NCBI RefSeq assembly: GCF_009707865.1
Contig: NZ_WMBA01000047.1
Coordinates: 1 to 64,000 of the forward strand
DNA: 64,000 nucleotides
Source: Amycolatopsis pithecellobii
GTDB lineage: Bacteria; Actinomycetota; Actinomycetes; Mycobacteriales; Pseudonocardiaceae
Reading direction: 5' to 3'
The position numbers were made by a program, and so were the translations under genes. Position 1 is the stretch's first letter; each line of letters opens with the position of its first letter. Below the pieces are notes generated by a model. It ran no database searches, had not been told where the DNA came from, and saw only the letters and a list, made by a program, of their open reading frames with translations. Of this stretch, positions 61,169 through 64,000 are shown one piece after another.

Positions 61169-61768
61169 GTGCTCGATCATCTCGTCTACGCGACACCGGA
61201 CCTCGACGGCACGGTGGCGCAACTGCGGGGGCGTGGACTGCCGCTCAGCCCCGGCGGCCAGCACGCCGGACGCGGTACGAGGAACTTCCTTGCGGGGCTG
61301 GGCGGGGCCAGGTATCTCGAAGTGATCGGTCCTGATCCCGAACAGCCCGAGCCGGCTGAGCCGCGGCCGTTCGGTATCGACTTGCTGACGTCAGCCAGGC
61401 TGGTCACCTGGGCCGCCCGGGTGACCAGCCTGCCGAATGCGCTCGTGAGGGCCGGGGCGGCAGGTTACGAACTGCTGGGCCCGGTGCCGATGTCCCGGCG
61501 CCGCCCGGACGGTGTCGTCCTCGAATGGGAGCTCGCGTTCCCGCCGGACGGCGACGGGGTGGTCCCGTTCCTCATCGACTGGCACGGGTCCCCGCATCCC
61601 GCGGAGAGCCTGGATCACGGCGTCCGCCTGGAATCCCTACGCGCCGTCCATCCCGATCCTGGCCTGATCGCCCGGCGCCTTGCCGCGGTCGGCCAGGAAC
61701 TCGACGTCGAGCGCGGCGACCAGCCGGGGCTGGAAGCGGTCGTCAGCGGCGATGTGGTGCTGCGATGA
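61169..61768 (+). CDS. VOC/glyoxalase-like domain protein
   Basis: The 199-aa protein opens LDHLVYATPDLDGTVAQLRGRGLPLSPGGQHAGRGTRNFLAGLGGARYLEVIGPDPEQ, the pattern of the glyoxalase-like (DUF4187-type / VOC) proteins seen in many bacteria. Its GTG is immediately after the argH stop and its stop overlaps mpg (ATGA), so it is in the operon. No role in arginine metabolism is known to me. Confidence 0.8.
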   Translation: MLDHLVYATPDLDGTVAQLRGRGLPLSPGGQHAGRGTRNFLAGLGGARYLEVIGPDPEQPEPAEPRPFGIDLLTSARLVTWAARVTSLPNALVRAGAAGYELLGPVPMSRRRPDGVVLEWELAFPPDGDGVVPFLIDWHGSPHPAESLDHGVRLESLRAVHPDPGLIARRLAAVGQELDVERGDQPGLEAVVSGDVVLR

Positions 61769-62379
61769 GGCTGTTCAAACGGGAGGAGCTCGCCGTCGAT
61801 CCGCTGGATCTGGCGCGGCTCCTGCTGGGCGCGGTGATCGAGACGACCGAGCCGGAAGGCACCGTCGCGGCTCGTCTGGTCGAGGTCGAGGCGTATCGGG
61901 GCCAGGACGATCCGGCTTCGCACTCCTATCGCGGGCAGACCGCGCGCAACGCGGTGATGTGGGGCCCCGCCGGTCATCTGTACGTCTATTTCGTCTATGG
62001 CATGCACTTCTGCGCCAATGTCGTGGGAGGTGAAGACGGGGGGCCGGGCGCGGTCCTGCTCCGCGCCGCCGAAGTGACCGAGGGCCTGGACCTGGCCCGC
62101 GCACGCCGCAAAGCCGCCCGCCGCGATCACGAACTCGCCCAGGGACCCGCGCGGCTGACTTCCGCGTTGCGCATCGGACCCGAGCACAACGGTGCCGATC
62201 TCCTCGACCCGGCCTCACCGGTGCGCTTGTTCACGGGTGATGACATCTCCGCGCAGGACATTCGCACCGGCCCGCGGGTCGGGGTCGCGGCCGCGATGGA
62301 TACGCCGTGGCGGTTCTGGATCGACTCGCCCGCGGTGTCGGCCTACCGGCGCGGCGGGCGGGTCAGGCCCGGCAAATAG
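61765..62379 (+). CDS. mpg: DNA-3-methyladenine glycosylase (AAG/Mpg family)
   Basis: The 204-aa monofunctional glycosylase removes alkylated purines. Motifs: DLARLLLGAVIE, VEVEAYRGQDDPASHSYRGQTARNAVMWGPAGHLYVYFVYGMHFCANVV (active site Glu in the LVEVEAY segment, near residue 41), and RIGVAAA-like RVGVAAAMDTPWRFW at the end. ATG 61765 overlaps the preceding stop. Neighbouring tyrS follows by nine bases, as in mycobacteria. Confidence 0.95.
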   Translation: MRLFKREELAVDPLDLARLLLGAVIETTEPEGTVAARLVEVEAYRGQDDPASHSYRGQTARNAVMWGPAGHLYVYFVYGMHFCANVVGGEDGGPGAVLLRAAEVTEGLDLARARRKAARRDHELAQGPARLTSALRIGPEHNGADLLDPASPVRLFTGDDISAQDIRTGPRVGVAAAMDTPWRFWIDSPAVSAYRRGGRVRPGK

Positions 62380-62388
62380 TATCGGTGC

Positions 62389-63663
62389 GTGAGCGAACAC
62401 ATTCTCGACGAACTGTCCTGGCGGGGGCTCATCGCCCAGTCCACCGACTCCGACGCCCTCCGGAAGGACCTCGACGCCGGTCCGCTCACGCTTTACGGCG
62501 GCTTCGACCCGACCGCGGACAGCCTGCACGCTGGCAACCTGGTGCAGCTGCTGACCTTGGCCCGTTTCCAGCGCGCTGGGCACCGGCCCATCGTCCTCGC
62601 GGGCGGCGCGACTGGCCAGATCGGCGACCCACGTGACGTGGGGGAGCGGACGCTGGTCAGCGTCGACGTCATCCAGGAACGCCTGCTGCGCATCGGGGCG
62701 CAGCTGGAGAAGTTCGTGACGTTCGACAATTCGCCCACCGGCGCGATCATCGAAAACAACCTGAACTGGTTCGCCGAAGTCAGCGCGCTGGATTTCCTGC
62801 GCGATGTCGGCAAGCATTTCTCGATCAATGTCATGCTGGCGCGGGAGACGGTCAAGCGGCGCCTCGCCGCGGACGGGATGTCCTACACCGAGTTCAGCTA
62901 CCTGCTCCTGCAGTCCTACGACTACTTCCAGCTGCACCGCCGCTACGGCACGAAACTGCAGATCGGCGGCTCGGACCAGTGGGGCAACATCGTCGGCGGG
63001 GTGGACTACATCCGCAAGGTGGACGGCGCCGCCGTGCACGCGCTGACCACGCCGCTCGTCACGGATTCCGAAGGCCGGAAGTTCGGAAAGTCCACGGGCG
63101 GCGGGAACCTGTGGCTAGACCCGTCGATGACCTCGCCGTACGCGTGGTTCCAGTACTTCGTGAACGTCGGGGACGCGGAGGCCATCCCGTACTTGAAGAT
63201 GTTCACCTTCCTCGGCCGCGAGGAGATCGCCGAACTCGAGCAGCTGACCGCCGACAAGCCGCAACTGCGGGCGGCGCAACGGAAACTCGCCGAGGAGCTG
63301 ACCACGCTCGTGCACGGCGAGGAGCAGACCCGGCAGGTGACGCTGGCGAGCCAGGCCCTGTTCGGCCGGGGTGAGCTCGGTGAACTCGACGAGCGGACAC
63401 TCGACGCGGTCATGGCCGAAGTCCCCACCGGGGAGATCCGGCTTGCCGATCAGCCCACGATCGTCGACCTGTTGCTCGCGCCGGGTTTGGTGGAGAGCAA
63501 GGGCGCTGCCCGTCGCGCGGTGAAGGAAGGCGGGGCGTACGTGAACAACGTGAAGATCGCCGACGAGGAATGGCGCCCGTCCACAGCCGACGCGCTGCAT
63601 GGCACGTGGCTCGTCGTGCGCCGTGGCAAGCGAACCACTGGCGGCGTCCGATTGACGCCCTGA
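62389..63663 (+). CDS. tyrS: Tyrosyl-tRNA synthetase
   Basis: The 424-aa class I synthetase has [20 protein letters not shown] (HIGH-like HAGN, about 36-55), the tyrosine pocket [31 protein letters not shown] (KMSKS motif, about 230-234), and an S4 RNA-binding domain at the C terminus ([28 protein letters not shown]). It starts at GTG 62389. It is the last gene before the rRNA leader. Confidence 0.97.
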   Translation: MSEHILDELSWRGLIAQSTDSDALRKDLDAGPLTLYGGFDPTADSLHAGNLVQLLTLARFQRAGHRPIVLAGGATGQIGDPRDVGERTLVSVDVIQERLLRIGAQLEKFVTFDNSPTGAIIENNLNWFAEVSALDFLRDVGKHFSINVMLARETVKRRLAADGMSYTEFSYLLLQSYDYFQLHRRYGTKLQIGGSDQWGNIVGGVDYIRKVDGAAVHALTTPLVTDSEGRKFGKSTGGGNLWLDPSMTSPYAWFQYFVNVGDAEAIPYLKMFTFLGREEIAELEQLTADKPQLRAAQRKLAEELTTLVHGEEQTRQVTLASQALFGRGELGELDERTLDAVMAEVPTGEIRLADQPTIVDLLLAPGLVESKGAARRAVKEGGAYVNNVKIADEEWRPSTADALHGTWLVVRRGKRTTGGVRLTP

Positions 63664-64000
63664 CCTGCGGGTTCGCGATTAAGTGACCCCCCTGTTTCGC
63701 GGGTGTCAGATGGGTGTAATCTTCTCTTCGTCGCCAGGGAGACCGGGCGGCGGAGGGGCCACGAACCAAGCTCCCACCTCAGGTGGTAGAGTGGGTGGCC
63801 TTGACCTCCGGGTAGGAAATCCATCTCTGGGAATTTTGAGAGTGGTTGGTTTCTGCTTGGGGTTGCCAGAAGCAGTGGTGTGTTGTTTGAGAACTCAACA
63901 GTGTGCTAGTGAACTAAGCCAGTAGAGCTTTTGTTTTGAACCCCTTTTTGTGGGTTCCTTTGAGATTGATTTTCGAGTCGATCGAACTTGTCATTGTTGG
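63664..64000 (+). promoter_or_regulatory. Leader and promoter region of an rRNA operon (16S gene outside the window)
   Basis: No protein gene is visible. The stretch TGTTTGAGAACTCAACAGTG (63884-63903) is the boxA/boxB-like leader motif found before 16S in actinobacteria. GAACCC (63938-63943) / GGGTTC (63952-63957) and CTGCTT (63853-63858) / AAGCAG (63870-63875) are small stems, perhaps RNase III sites. TTGACC at 63801-63806 is a candidate -35, but I cannot match a good -10 to it. The DNA becomes notably AT-rich towards the end, as rRNA leaders do. Confidence 0.75.

Noticed and set aside
63664-64000. Mature 16S rRNA start
   Set aside because: The conserved 16S 5' end is not reached; only leader motifs are visible.

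Overview
The window is a high-GC actinobacterial chromosome segment, most likely Amycolatopsis or a close relative in the Pseudonocardiaceae. The evidence is the strong GC bias, frequent GTG/TTG starts, the SigF-type sigma module, a ctaD typical of actinobacteria, and a gene order that follows (from memory) the Mycobacterium tuberculosis Rv1631-Rv1689 backbone: coaE, DUF402, uvrB, MBL hydrolase, uvrA, infC-rpmI-rplT-rRNA methylase, pheST, argCJBDFRGH, mpg, tyrS. Accessory genes are inserted between these blocks. I see no prophage, intact IS element, CRISPR array, tRNA or mature rRNA gene. The last 340 bases look like the leader of an rRNA operon whose 16S gene lies just outside.

Layout. 1-5.2 kb: a thioesterase, then a leftward anti-sigma / anti-anti-sigma / SigF operon with a good SigF-type promoter, divergent from ctaD and three small envelope-associated genes. 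5.3-14.8 kb: Uma2-like protein, LCP cell-wall ligase, coaE-GrpB fusion, DUF402, PucR regulator, uvrB, and two small enzymes. 14.8-22.2 kb: an ABC permease operonic with a very unusual hydrolase-ABC ATPase fusion; a manganese (yybP-ykoY) riboswitch in front of terC; an S9 peptidase and a GNAT enzyme. 22.2-30.2 kb: a RES-type toxin-antitoxin pair, a LacI regulator, an mgtC gene broken by a 38-bp hairpin insertion, MmpS-like and FetB-like proteins, DinB, an RNase HI with a Cys/His tail, an MBL hydrolase and an acyltransferase. 30.3-38.2 kb: uvrA followed by a 22-bp tandem repeat, SRPBCC protein, and a DctA transporter divergent from a CitA/CitB-type two-component system. 38.3-44.9 kb: a coherent D-amino-acid utilisation locus (IclR and RidA facing a PLP deaminase, D-aminoacylase, GntP/DsdX-type permease and lactonase) around a perfect 9-bp-arm palindrome. 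44.9-51.4 kb: translation block, with infC starting at AUC, RNA hairpins between infC, rpmI and rplT, an rRNA methylase that seems to start at CUG, and a 22-codon mini-gene between pheS and pheT. 51.4-64 kb: AlkD, an HTH protein, and a compact arginine operon (argC apparently leaderless with its ARG box on the -10), running on into a VOC gene, mpg and tyrS.

Two window-wide patterns stand out. First, neighbouring genes are often coupled by 4-base NTGA stop/start overlaps. Second, a palindrome GTCCA-N3-TGGAC recurs five times in perfect form (several more in relaxed form), in coding and non-coding DNA alike, and inside genes it uses codons that are rare here. I could not assign it to a known system. 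Coordinates of starts were chosen from Shine-Dalgarno placement and family alignments recalled from memory; no searches were run.
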